This document shows, in pieces, positions 14,387 to 22,246 of a stretch of DNA of 64,000 nt. The translations under genes were made by a program, and so were the position numbers. The DNA comes from Variovorax sp. OV700 (GTDB lineage: Bacteria; Pseudomonadota; Gammaproteobacteria; Burkholderiales; Burkholderiaceae_C), in assembly GCF_900099805.1 (NCBI RefSeq), contig NZ_FNDR01000003.1:248001-312000 (forward strand), in the 5' to 3' direction. The notes beneath the pieces were generated by a model, which ran no database searches, was not told the origin of the DNA, and saw nothing but the letters and a program-made list of their open reading frames with translations. The stretch's first letter is position 1. Every line of letters begins with the position of its first letter.

Positions 14387-15322
14387 ATGTCCCAGGTGAT
14401 GTTCGATCTCGACGTGCTGCGCAGTTTTTCCACCGGCATGGCGCTTGGCAGCTATGCGCGGGCGGCCGACAAGCTGGGCCGTTCGACGTCGGCCGTGAGT
14501 GCGCAGCTCAAGAAACTCGAGGCGCAGGCCGGCACCGTGCTGTTCCGCAAGGCCGGCCGTGGGCTGGAGCTCACCGACGCGGGCGAGACGCTGCTCGCCT
14601 ATGCGCACCGCATGCTCGAACTCAACGAGGAAGCCGGCGCCGCGATGCGAGGTGCAGACCTGCAGGGGTGGGTGCGGCTCGGCCTACAGGAAGACTTCGG
14701 CGAGACGCTGCTGCCTGCCGTGCTCGGCCGTTTTTCAAGGGCACACCCCAAGGTGCGCATCGAAGCCTGCGTGGCGCGCAGCGCGGAACTGCGCGAGCGG
14801 CTCGAACTCCGGCAGCTCGACCTTGCACTGGTGTGGGACACCGGCGAGCAGATGACGCCGCACGGCGAGCGCGTGGCGCGCCTGCCTTTGCAATGGATCG
14901 GCCCCCGGGCGCCCGATGCGCTCGACGCAGCCTGGTGGAAGGAGCGCGAGCGCCGCCCCGGCGCGCGCAAGAGCAAGGAGCCGCTGCCGCTGGTGCTGCT
15001 CGATGCGCCATGCCCGCTGCGCGACATCGTCACCGCCGCGCTCGATCGCGCGGGCACGCCGTGGCGCCATGCATTCACCAGCGCCAGCCTTGCGGCGCTG
15101 TGGGCCGCCACCTCGGCGGGGCTCGGGCTCTCGGTGCGCACGCCCTTCGGGCTGCCCGCGCACGTGCGCGCCATCGACCGCACGGCCGTGGGCCTTCCGG
15201 CGCTGCCGCAGATGTCGCTCACGCTCTATCGCGCGCAGGCCGCGGCCGAGGCGCCGGTGGGCCGGCTGGCCACGCTGCTGCTCGAAGCCGTGCGCCAGCA
15301 TGTGCAGCCAGTGGCGCACTAA
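14387..15322 (+). CDS. LysR-family regulator (divergent to an MFS gene)
   Basis: The 311-residue protein has an N-terminal helix-turn-helix (GSYARAADKLGRSTSAVSAQ, residues about 21-40) and a LysR effector domain beginning near residue 95 (LGLQEDFGETLLP). An AAGGAAG ribosome site precedes the ATG. It is divergent from the MFS transporter gene with operator-like repeats between, so autoregulation and control of that transporter are likely. An intrinsic terminator follows the stop. Confidence 0.9.
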   Translation: MSQVMFDLDVLRSFSTGMALGSYARAADKLGRSTSAVSAQLKKLEAQAGTVLFRKAGRGLELTDAGETLLAYAHRMLELNEEAGAAMRGADLQGWVRLGLQEDFGETLLPAVLGRFSRAHPKVRIEACVARSAELRERLELRQLDLALVWDTGEQMTPHGERVARLPLQWIGPRAPDALDAAWWKERERRPGARKSKEPLPLVLLDAPCPLRDIVTAALDRAGTPWRHAFTSASLAALWAATSAGLGLSVRTPFGLPAHVRAIDRTAVGLPALPQMSLTLYRAQAAAEAPVGRLATLLLEAVRQHVQPVAH

Positions 15323-15331
15323 AATCCGCAC

Positions 15332-15366
15332 CCCGCAGCCGGGCGTCCCGGCCGGCTGCGGGTTTT
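15332..15366 (+). terminator. Intrinsic terminator after the LysR gene
   Basis: A 10-base stem (CCCGCAGCCG at 15332-15341, CGGCTGCGGG at 15353-15362) with an 11-base loop is followed by four T residues. It lies 10 bases after the LysR stop and 30 bases before the next start, separating LysR from the BMP gene. Confidence 0.8.
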
Positions 15367-15395
15367 GCTTTTCCGGGGCCATGTAGAGGACCACC

Positions 15396-16496
15396 ATGTA
15401 CAAAAACCTCGCGGGCCGCGCCGTTCTGGCGTGGATGGCCGCTTGCTTTTTATCTCCCGCCTTTTCTCAAACGCAGGCTCCGAAAGAGCCGCTGAAGATC
15501 GGCTTCGTCTACGTCACGCCGGTGACCGACGCCGGCTGGGTGCGCCAGCATGAAGAGGGCCGCAAGGCCGTGGAAGCGGCGCTGGCCGGCAAGGTGAAGA
15601 CCACCTTCGTCGAGAACGTGCCCGAAGGCGCGGACGCCGAGCGCGTCATCCGCGATCTGGTGCAGCAGGGCAACCAACTGATCTTCACGCCCAGCTTCGG
15701 CTACATGGAGCCGACGCTCAAGGTGGCGCGCGACTTTCCCGAGGTGAAGTTCGAGTCCATCAGCGGCTACAAGGCCGCGGCCAATGTGGCGACCGCGAAT
15801 GCGCGCTACTACGAGGGACGCTATCTCGCGGGCATTGCGGCAGGCCGCATGACCAAGACGAACATCGCGGGCTACGTGGCGGGCTTTCCGATTCCCGAGG
15901 TGCTGCAGGGCATCAACGCGTTCACGCTCGGCATGCGTTCGGTGAATCCGAACGCCAAGGTCGTCGTGGTGTGGCTCAACGAGTGGTTCGATCCGCCGAA
16001 GGAGCGCGATGCCGCCATGGCGCTGTTCAACCAGAACGCCGACGTGCTCGCCTTTCACACCGGTTCCACCGCCGTCATGGCCGCGGCACAGGAGCGCGGC
16101 AAGATGGCCGTGGCCTACCACTCCGACATGCGCAGGATCGCGCCCGATGCGCAGATCGTCGCGGTCACGCACGAGTGGGGCGGCTACTACACGCAGCGCG
16201 CCCGTGCCGTGCTTGACGGCAGCTGGAAGAGCGGCAATGTCTGGGGCGGCGTGAAGGACGGAATGATCCGCGTCGGCGACTTCGGCAGCAAGGTGCCCTC
16301 CGCTGTGCAGCAGGAGGTGCTGGCGCGGCAAAAGGACATTGCCGCGGGCAAGCTGCAGCCGTTCCGCGCGGCGGCGGGTGACGTGCGCGACAACGAGGGC
16401 CGTGTCGTCATCGCCAAGGGCGTCCAGCTGAACGACGAGCAGATCCTGAAGATGAACTGGCTCGCCGAGGGCGTGCAGGGGCGCGTTGGGCGATAG
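15396..16496 (+). CDS. BMP-family substrate-binding protein (orphan paralogue)
   Basis: The 366-residue exported protein is paralogous to the lipoprotein at 9465: both keep PEGADAERV, SFGYMEP or TFGYMEP, and (L/V)NEWF(S/D)PPKE. The N-terminus is a hydrophobic signal with a probable cleavage after SPAFS; an MAAC stretch is a poor lipobox, so a soluble periplasmic protein is likely but not certain. There is no permease or ATPase beside it and a terminator lies on the upstream side, so it may feed the nucleoside transporter at 5500-9415 or act with a remote one. An AGAGGA ribosome site precedes the ATG. Confidence 0.9.
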   Translation: MYKNLAGRAVLAWMAACFLSPAFSQTQAPKEPLKIGFVYVTPVTDAGWVRQHEEGRKAVEAALAGKVKTTFVENVPEGADAERVIRDLVQQGNQLIFTPSFGYMEPTLKVARDFPEVKFESISGYKAAANVATANARYYEGRYLAGIAAGRMTKTNIAGYVAGFPIPEVLQGINAFTLGMRSVNPNAKVVVVWLNEWFDPPKERDAAMALFNQNADVLAFHTGSTAVMAAAQERGKMAVAYHSDMRRIAPDAQIVAVTHEWGGYYTQRARAVLDGSWKSGNVWGGVKDGMIRVGDFGSKVPSAVQQEVLARQKDIAAGKLQPFRAAAGDVRDNEGRVVIAKGVQLNDEQILKMNWLAEGVQGRVGR

Positions 16497-17378
16497 CTAG
16501 CCCAGCCTTTCGACGACGAAGTCGACAAAGGTGCGCAGCTTGGCGCTGGGGCGGGCTTCGGGCAGTCGCATGATGTGCACTTGGCGCGTCGGAAGCTCCC
16601 ACTTGGGCAGCAGCTGAACCACCTGGCCCGAAGCCAGCGCGGGGCCGAGCAATGCATCGGCCTGCACGATCACACCCACGCCCGCCATCGCGGCTGCCAG
16701 CAACGCCTGCCCGTTGTTGGTGGAAAACGGGCCGCGCACGGGGACATGCACTGTCTTGCTGCCCTGCGTGAAGCGCCATGAGTGGTTCGTCCCCCAGGCC
16801 GCAAAGCCCAAGAGCGGAAAAGCTTCGAGCTCCGATGGATGTCGGGGCTGGCCGTGGCGCGCGACCCAGGCCGGGCTTGCAACCGCGAACATGCGCGCCA
16901 ATGCGAGCGGCCGCGCAATGAGCCGTTCGTCGACGGCCGCGCCCGATCGCACGCCACAGTCGAAGCCCTCTTCGGCAAGATCGACCACGCGGTCGTTCAG
17001 GCTCAGATCCACCTTCACCTGCGGATAGGCTGCGATGTACTCGGCAATGACGGGTGTGAGGCGGTGCGCGCCATAGGCAACGGGCGCCGTCACGCGCAGC
17101 ACGCCCTGCGGCATGGCCCGCAGCGATTCCGCCACGCCGTCGGCCGTGTGCACGCTCGCGAGCACGTCCCGGCAGCGCTCCAGGTAGGCGGCGCCGATCT
17201 CGGTCAGGGCGTGGCGCCGCGTGGTGCGTTCGAGCAGGCGGGCGCCAAGCTGCTCTTCGAGCGCGCGGATGTGCTTGCCCACCATCACGGCCGAGAGATC
17301 GAGCGCCTCGGCAGCGGCGGCAAAGCTCCCCGCGTCCACCGTTGCGACGAACACCTCCATGGCGCGCAGCTTGTCCAT
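16497..17378 (-). CDS. LysR-family regulator (CrgA-like), divergent to an SDR gene
   Basis: The 293-residue protein begins MDKLRAMEVFVATVDAGSFA, typical of the large CrgA/YhjC-like LysR group. The helix-turn-helix is at residues about 17-40 and the effector domain starts near 90. Such regulators commonly control an adjacent divergent oxidoreductase, here the SDR at 17482. A 6-base inverted repeat in the shared promoter is a candidate operator. Its stop is adjacent to the stop of the convergent BMP gene. Confidence 0.9.
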   Translation of the reverse strand: MDKLRAMEVFVATVDAGSFAAAAEALDLSAVMVGKHIRALEEQLGARLLERTTRRHALTEIGAAYLERCRDVLASVHTADGVAESLRAMPQGVLRVTAPVAYGAHRLTPVIAEYIAAYPQVKVDLSLNDRVVDLAEEGFDCGVRSGAAVDERLIARPLALARMFAVASPAWVARHGQPRHPSELEAFPLLGFAAWGTNHSWRFTQGSKTVHVPVRGPFSTNNGQALLAAAMAGVGVIVQADALLGPALASGQVVQLLPKWELPTRQVHIMRLPEARPSAKLRTFVDFVVERLG

Positions 17379-17399
17379 ATTGAGAACCCGTAGTTTCGA

Positions 17400-17420
17400 A
17401 TTGCCGAACCGTATGGCAAT
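17400..17420. promoter_or_regulatory. Candidate LysR operator between LysR and SDR genes
   Basis: A perfect inverted repeat ATTGCC-N9-GGCAAT lies in an AT-rich 103-base divergent promoter region. Its spacing fits LysR binding sites. It sits 22 bases upstream of the LysR start and about 60 upstream of the SDR start. Confidence 0.55.
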
Positions 17421-17481
17421 TTATCAAACTATCGATTCGCAAAACAATAAGCCTTCACGATTCATTTTTAGCGAGGTTTGC

Positions 17482-18087
17482 ATGAAGGTTCTTGTTGTGG
17501 GCGCGACCGGCGCTGTGGGCAGCGCGGTGGCGCAGGCGCTGGCCGAGCGCGGGCATGAGGTGGTGCGCGCGGGCCGCACGCGTGGCGATCGGCAGGTCGA
17601 CATCACGAGCGATGCGAGTGTCGAGGCGCTGTACGCGGCGGTAGGGCGAGTCGATGCGATCGTGTCGGCGGCCGGTGGCCTGTTTTTCGGACCGCTCGCT
17701 GAAATGAGGCCGGCCGATTTCAACATCGGCCTGCAGGACAAGCTGCTCGGCCAGATGCGCCTCGCACTGCTGGGCCAGCACCTTCTGGCAGATGGCGGCT
17801 CGATCACGCTGACCACAGGCGTAGCGGCAGACGATCCGGTTCGCGGGGGAGCCAACGCGGCTGCCGTGAATGCGGCGGTCGAGGGTTTCGTGAAAGGCGC
17901 AGCCATCGAGCTGACGCGCGGCCTGCGCATCAATGCGGTGAGTCCGACGCTGCTGACCGAATCGTCGGCCGCGTATGGCGCGCTCTTTCCGGGCGTCGAA
18001 ACCGTACCGGCCGCGCGCGTGGCGCTGGCCTATGTGCGCAGCGTCGAAGGCCCATTGACGGGGCGCGTGTTTCGCGTGTGGCAATGA
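17482..18087 (+). CDS. Short-chain dehydrogenase/reductase-like protein lacking the YxxxK motif
   Basis: The 201-residue Rossmann-fold protein has the nucleotide-binding GATGAVGSAV (residues 7-16) and an AAGG turn near 70 in place of NAG. In the position of the catalytic Tyr-xxx-Lys the sequence reads NAAAVNAAVEG, with neither Tyr nor Lys. It could be a small atypical SDR of the kind annotated as short chain dehydrogenase, either catalytically altered or a binding protein. The ATG at 17482 gives the beta-alpha-beta fold directly at the N-terminus. It overlaps the next gene by 4 bases (ATGA) and is divergent from a LysR gene. Confidence 0.8.
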   Translation: MKVLVVGATGAVGSAVAQALAERGHEVVRAGRTRGDRQVDITSDASVEALYAAVGRVDAIVSAAGGLFFGPLAEMRPADFNIGLQDKLLGQMRLALLGQHLLADGGSITLTTGVAADDPVRGGANAAAVNAAVEGFVKGAAIELTRGLRINAVSPTLLTESSAAYGALFPGVETVPAARVALAYVRSVEGPLTGRVFRVWQ

Positions 18088-19067
18088 GCAGGCGCACGCG
18101 ACTGGCGGGCGCGCTGCTCGCGCTCGCCGCGATGGCGGCAAGCGCCGCACCTCCCGCCGTACAGGCGCTGCCCGAGGACTGGTATCCGGAAAGCGTCGCC
18201 ATCGGGCCGGATGGTTCGTTCTACGTCGGCAGCTGGCGCCAAGGCGCGGTGGCCAGATTGAAGCCGGGTCTCGCGCCGAAGGCCGAGGTGCTCGTGAAGC
18301 CCGGCGCCAATGGATTGGCGAACGGGCAGGGCGTGCTGGTGGATGCCAGGCATCAGGCCCTCTGGGTTTGCTCGGGCAACATTGGCTTCACCACGGTGCC
18401 GCAGACGCCGAGCGCACTCAAGCGCTACGACCTGGCCACGGGCGCGCCGCGCGCGAGCTATGCCATGCCCGATGCGGGCTACTGCAACGACCTTGCGCAG
18501 GACGCGCGCGGCAACATCTACGTGACCGACTCCTTGCACCCGCGCGTGCTGCGGTTCACGCCGGGCGCTGCCGCGCTCACGGTCTGGAAGGAAGATCCGG
18601 CGCTGGCCGGCCCCGGCCCCTACAGGGGCCTGAACGGCATTGCCATCGACAGCGGGCGAAATGTGTACGTGAGCCTCGTGGCGGCCGCCTCCTACCTGCT
18701 GCGCATCGACCTCGGCACCGACGGCCGCGCCGGCGGTGTCAGCCGCATCGAGGCCCCGCGAGTGATGAAGAACGTCGACGCGATCCGAGCCTGGAAGCCC
18801 GGGCGGCTGGTGCTGTTCGAGAGCAATGCCTTCGGCGACGGCCCCTACGGTGGACAGGTCACCGTGGCGCGCGTCGACGGCGCGAAGCTGGCGCTGCAGA
18901 CGGTGGTGGCGGGGCTCAACGACCCGTCGTCGGGCGCGGTGCTGGGCGACCGGGTCTACTTCATCGAATCGAAGTACCCGCTGCTGACCCAGCGCAAGGA
19001 CAGCGATGCGGCGGTTCCGCTCGGCGTGCCCTTCGACATCCAGTCGCGTGCATTGCCGCCGGATTGA
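18084..19067 (+). CDS. Exported SMP-30/NHL-like beta-propeller protein
   Basis: The 327-residue protein has an N-terminal signal peptide (hydrophobic stretch ending ASAAP near residue 24). Repeated propeller blades follow, for example YPESVAIGPDGSFYVGSW, NDLAQDARGNIYVTDS and GLNGIAIDSGRNVYVS. It resembles SMP-30/gluconolactonase-like periplasmic proteins; a lactonase activity is possible but the metal ligands cannot be placed with certainty. The ATG overlaps the SDR stop (ATGA), so the two genes form a coupled pair, probably under the divergent LysR regulator. Confidence 0.8.
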   Translation: MSRRTRLAGALLALAAMAASAAPPAVQALPEDWYPESVAIGPDGSFYVGSWRQGAVARLKPGLAPKAEVLVKPGANGLANGQGVLVDARHQALWVCSGNIGFTTVPQTPSALKRYDLATGAPRASYAMPDAGYCNDLAQDARGNIYVTDSLHPRVLRFTPGAAALTVWKEDPALAGPGPYRGLNGIAIDSGRNVYVSLVAAASYLLRIDLGTDGRAGGVSRIEAPRVMKNVDAIRAWKPGRLVLFESNAFGDGPYGGQVTVARVDGAKLALQTVVAGLNDPSSGAVLGDRVYFIESKYPLLTQRKDSDAAVPLGVPFDIQSRALPPD

Positions 19068-19144
19068 AGTGGGGACGGCGTATAGCACTCATATGCGCAT
19101 GGAAATTGCGGCGCTGCGGGGCTGGTTTACCCTCCGCAGCAACG

Positions 19145-20431
19145 ATGAAAAAAGCCTACCGCGCCTCCCTCCTGCGATTCGACGACGCCGGCCTGCCGGT
19201 TTTCGATGAAGACGGCCTCCTGGTCGTCGGCCCCGACAATGCCGGCCGTCAGCGCGTGCTCGATGCCGGCAGCCATGCCGCCGTGTCGCCGCGCCATCCC
19301 GATGCCGCTGTGACGCATCTGCCGGGGCGCATCCTCGCGCCGGGCTTCGTGGACATGCACATCCACTTTCCGCAGACCGACATCATCGGCGCGCCGTCGC
19401 CCGGGCTCCTGCCCTGGCTCGAGAACTACACCTTTCCCGCGGAAGCAAAATTTGCCGACCCGGCGTATTCGAACGAAGTGGCCGGCGTGTTCTTCGACGA
19501 GCTCCTGCGCAACGGCGTGACCACGTCACTCACCTTCGCGACTTCGCACGTCGCTTCGGTCGATGCCTTTTTCGAAGGCGCGCAGCGCCGCGGCCTGCGC
19601 ATGATCAGCGGCAAGGTGCTGCAGGACCGGCATTCGCCCGATGGCGTGCGCGACCAGACCGAGCAGAGCCTCATCGACTCCGAGTCGCTGATCCGCAAGT
19701 GGCACAACGTCGATCGCCTGGGCTACGCCATCACACCGCGCTTCGCGCCCGCGAGCACTGATGCCCAGATGCGCGGCGCGGGCGAGCTGGCCGCGAAATA
19801 CGCCGACACGTGGATCCAGTCGCACGTGGCCGAGAACCGCGACGAGGTGGCTTGGGTGCGCCAGCTCTATCCGGATGCGCGCTCATATCTCGACGTGTAT
19901 GCCGGCTTTGGGCTGATGCGTGAACGCGCCGTGTACGCGCATTGCATCTACCTGGACGACACCGACCGCGCGCTGCTGCGCGACACGAAGACGGCCGCCG
20001 CCGTGAGCCCGACCAGCAACCTGTTCCTGGGGAGCGGCTTCTTCGACTTCGACGCGGCCGACCGCGTCGGCTATCTCTACGGCCTGGCCAGCGACGTGGG
20101 CGGCGGCACCAGCTTCAGCCCCTTCCACACGATGATGGCGGCCTACTACGTGGGGCGTGAGGGGCAAACCAAGACCGGGCTGAGCATCGCCCCTTCGCAG
20201 CTCTGGTGGCGCCACACCGGTGGCGCGGCGCGCGCGCTGGGGCTCGATGGCGTCGTCGGCAATCTGCAGCCCGGCTGCGAGGCCGACTTTCTGGTGCTCA
20301 ATCCGGCGGCCACGCCGCTGCTGGCGCGCAAGGCCATCCGCGCCGAGAGCCTCGAGGAGTTGCTGTTCGCGATGATCGTGCTCGGCGACGACCGGCTGGT
20401 CGAACGCACGGTGATTTCGCAGGCGGGGTAG
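19145..20431 (+). CDS. guaD: Guanine deaminase
   Basis: The 428-residue amidohydrolase converts guanine to xanthine and ammonia, feeding XdhAB. Metal-binding motifs are all present: PGFVDMHIHFPQ (His72, His74), SHVAEN near 226, YAHCIYL near 264 and SDVGGGTSFS near 316, the last being characteristic of guanine deaminase. The length matches the family. The ATG at 19145 is the first that gives the conserved N-terminus; a longer upstream frame runs inside the preceding gene. It is the last clear purine gene in the cluster. Confidence 0.96.
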   Translation: MKKAYRASLLRFDDAGLPVFDEDGLLVVGPDNAGRQRVLDAGSHAAVSPRHPDAAVTHLPGRILAPGFVDMHIHFPQTDIIGAPSPGLLPWLENYTFPAEAKFADPAYSNEVAGVFFDELLRNGVTTSLTFATSHVASVDAFFEGAQRRGLRMISGKVLQDRHSPDGVRDQTEQSLIDSESLIRKWHNVDRLGYAITPRFAPASTDAQMRGAGELAAKYADTWIQSHVAENRDEVAWVRQLYPDARSYLDVYAGFGLMRERAVYAHCIYLDDTDRALLRDTKTAAAVSPTSNLFLGSGFFDFDAADRVGYLYGLASDVGGGTSFSPFHTMMAAYYVGREGQTKTGLSIAPSQLWWRHTGGAARALGLDGVVGNLQPGCEADFLVLNPAATPLLARKAIRAESLEELLFAMIVLGDDRLVERTVISQAG

Positions 20432-20517
20432 CCATTGGTTCATCGCAGTGATGGCAGGGCCATGGCGCATGCCACAATTCGCGCCATTCCCCCCGCAGCA
20501 GCAATCAGCGACCGCAT

Positions 20518-21084
20518 ATGAGCATCAAGAGCGACAAATGGATCCGGCGCATGGCCGAGCAGAACGGCATGATCGAGCCCTTCGAGCCCGGCCAGGTGCG
20601 CGAGGCCGCCGGCCACAAGATCATCAGTTACGGCACCTCGAGCTATGGCTACGACATCCGTTGCGCGCCCGAATTCAAGGTCTTCACCAACATCCACAGC
20701 ACCGTGGTCGACCCGAAGAACTTCGACGAGAAGAGCTTCGTCGACATGCACGGCGACTACTGCATCATTCCGCCCAACAGCTTTGCGCTGGCCCGCACGG
20801 TCGAGTACTTTCGCATCCCGCGCAACGTGCTCACCATCTGCCTTGGCAAGAGCACCTATGCGCGCTGCGGCATCATCGTCAACGTGACCCCGTTCGAGCC
20901 CGAATGGGAAGGCTACGTGACGCTCGAATTCAGCAACACCACGCCGCTGCCCGCCAAGATCTATGCGGGCGAAGGCTGCGCGCAGGTGCTGTTCTTCGAG
21001 AGCGACGAGGTCTGCGAGACCAGCTACAAGGACCGCGGCGGCAAGTACCAGGGCCAGCGCGGCGTGACGCTCCCCAAGGCTTGA
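20518..21084 (+). CDS. dcd: dCTP deaminase
   Basis: The 188-residue enzyme deaminates dCTP to dUTP, a source of dUMP for thymidylate. The sequence matches the highly conserved proteobacterial Dcd along its whole length, with [17 protein letters not shown] and the C-terminal [19 protein letters not shown]. The start at ATG 20518 gives the canonical [10 protein letters not shown] beginning. It stands alone, followed by a terminator-like hairpin at 21133. Confidence 0.97.
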
Positions 21085-21132
21085 CAGGCCTCGGGGTACC
21101 CTTCTCGTACCTCATTTCCGACGGCGTCCCCG

Positions 21133-21154
21133 CAGGCATGCAAATGCCTGTTTT
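21133..21154 (+). terminator. Probable terminator after dcd
   Basis: The hairpin CAGGCAT-GCAA-ATGCCTG has a 7-base stem and is followed by TTTT, 48 bases after the dcd stop. It is a modest intrinsic terminator by structure. Confidence 0.6.
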
Positions 21155-21234
21155 GCTTACAAGGCACCGGCACGGACAAAGTACCATCCAGCGACGCTCC
21201 GGCACACTTCTGCAAGGCCGGCAAGGAGACCGCG

Positions 21235-22116
21235 ATGAGATGGGAAGGCAACGAACAATCCGACAACGTCGAGGACCGCCGCAGTGAGGGTGGCGGTGGC
21301 GGCGGTTTCATCGGCGGACGCAGCATCGGCATCGGCACCATCGCGGTCGCGCTGGTCGCGGGCTGGATCTTCGGCATCAATCCGCTGACCGTGCTCAGCA
21401 TGCTGAGCGGCGGCGGTGGCGAGCAGGCCCAGGTGCAGCAGCAACAGGGGCCCGCACCCAAGCCTCCGTCGAGCGACCGCGAGGCGGCCTTCGTCTCGAC
21501 CGTGCTCAAGAACACCGAAGTGGTCTGGACCGGCATCTTCCGGCAGAACGGCGGCGCCTACCAGGCGCCCCGGCTGGTGCTGTTCCGAGGCGCCACGCCC
21601 ACGGCGTGCGGCACCGGCCAGGCGGCCATGGGGCCGTTCTACTGCCCCGGCGACAAGAAGGTCTACATCGACCTGGGCTTCTACGACACGCTGAAGAACC
21701 AGCTCGGCGCGCCCGGCGAATTTGCGCAGGCGTATGTCATTGCGCACGAGGTCGGCCACCACGTGCAGGACGAGCTCGGCGTGACCGCCAAGGTGGACGG
21801 CATGCGAGGCCGCCTGAGCCAGGCGCAGAACAATGCGCTGAGCGTTCGCGTCGAGCTGCAGGCCGACTGCTTTGCCGGCATCTGGGCGCACCATTCGCAA
21901 GAGTCGAAGAAGTGGCTCGACCCGGGCGACATCGAGGCCGCAATGAATGCCGCGCAGAAGATCGGTGACGACGCTTTGCAGCGTTCCGCGGGCCGCGCCG
22001 TGGTGCCGGACAGCTTCACCCACGGGTCCAGCGCGCAGCGCCAACGGTGGTTTGGCGCGGGGTACCAAAGCGGCGACGTGAAGTCCTGCGATACCTTCAA
22101 CGCACGCAATCTTTGA
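21235..22116 (+). CDS. Neutral zinc metallopeptidase family protein (YpfJ-like)
   Basis: The 293-residue membrane-anchored protein matches the putative neutral zinc metallopeptidase family (PF04228). A polar Gly-rich N-terminus (RRSEGGGGGGFIGGRS) is followed by one membrane helix at about residues 36-52. A short Gln-rich linker leads to a periplasmic catalytic domain with HEVGH at residues 171-175. The C-terminal GSSAQRQRWFGAGYQSGDVKSCDTF is conserved in the family. The proteolytic substrate is unknown. An AAGGAGA ribosome site lies just before the ATG. Confidence 0.9.
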   Translation: MRWEGNEQSDNVEDRRSEGGGGGGFIGGRSIGIGTIAVALVAGWIFGINPLTVLSMLSGGGGEQAQVQQQQGPAPKPPSSDREAAFVSTVLKNTEVVWTGIFRQNGGAYQAPRLVLFRGATPTACGTGQAAMGPFYCPGDKKVYIDLGFYDTLKNQLGAPGEFAQAYVIAHEVGHHVQDELGVTAKVDGMRGRLSQAQNNALSVRVELQADCFAGIWAHHSQESKKWLDPGDIEAAMNAAQKIGDDALQRSAGRAVVPDSFTHGSSAQRQRWFGAGYQSGDVKSCDTFNARNL

Positions 22117-22206
22117 CGCCCTGGGCGTGAAGCGCCCGTGGTTGCTTGCGGTAATGCTATGAAATAAGTAGCAATGCCGCTATCGCGGACGTTGTCACAC
22201 CGCCGT

Positions 22207-22229
22207 CACTGCCATTTTTTGCGGCAGTG
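22207..22229 (+). promoter_or_regulatory. 5' leader hairpin before the DEAD-box helicase gene
   Basis: A 7-base stem (CACTGCC/GGCAGTG) with a T-rich 9-base loop ends 17 bases before the helicase ATG. There is no T-run after the stem, so it is not a terminator. It may modulate translation, as in cold-responsive helicase leaders; this is inference from position. Confidence 0.3.
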
Positions 22230-22246
22230 CGACAATAGAAGGCTTA

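Noticed and set aside
22207..22229. Intrinsic terminator before rhlE
   Set aside because: The T-run is inside the loop, not after the stem, on either strand.
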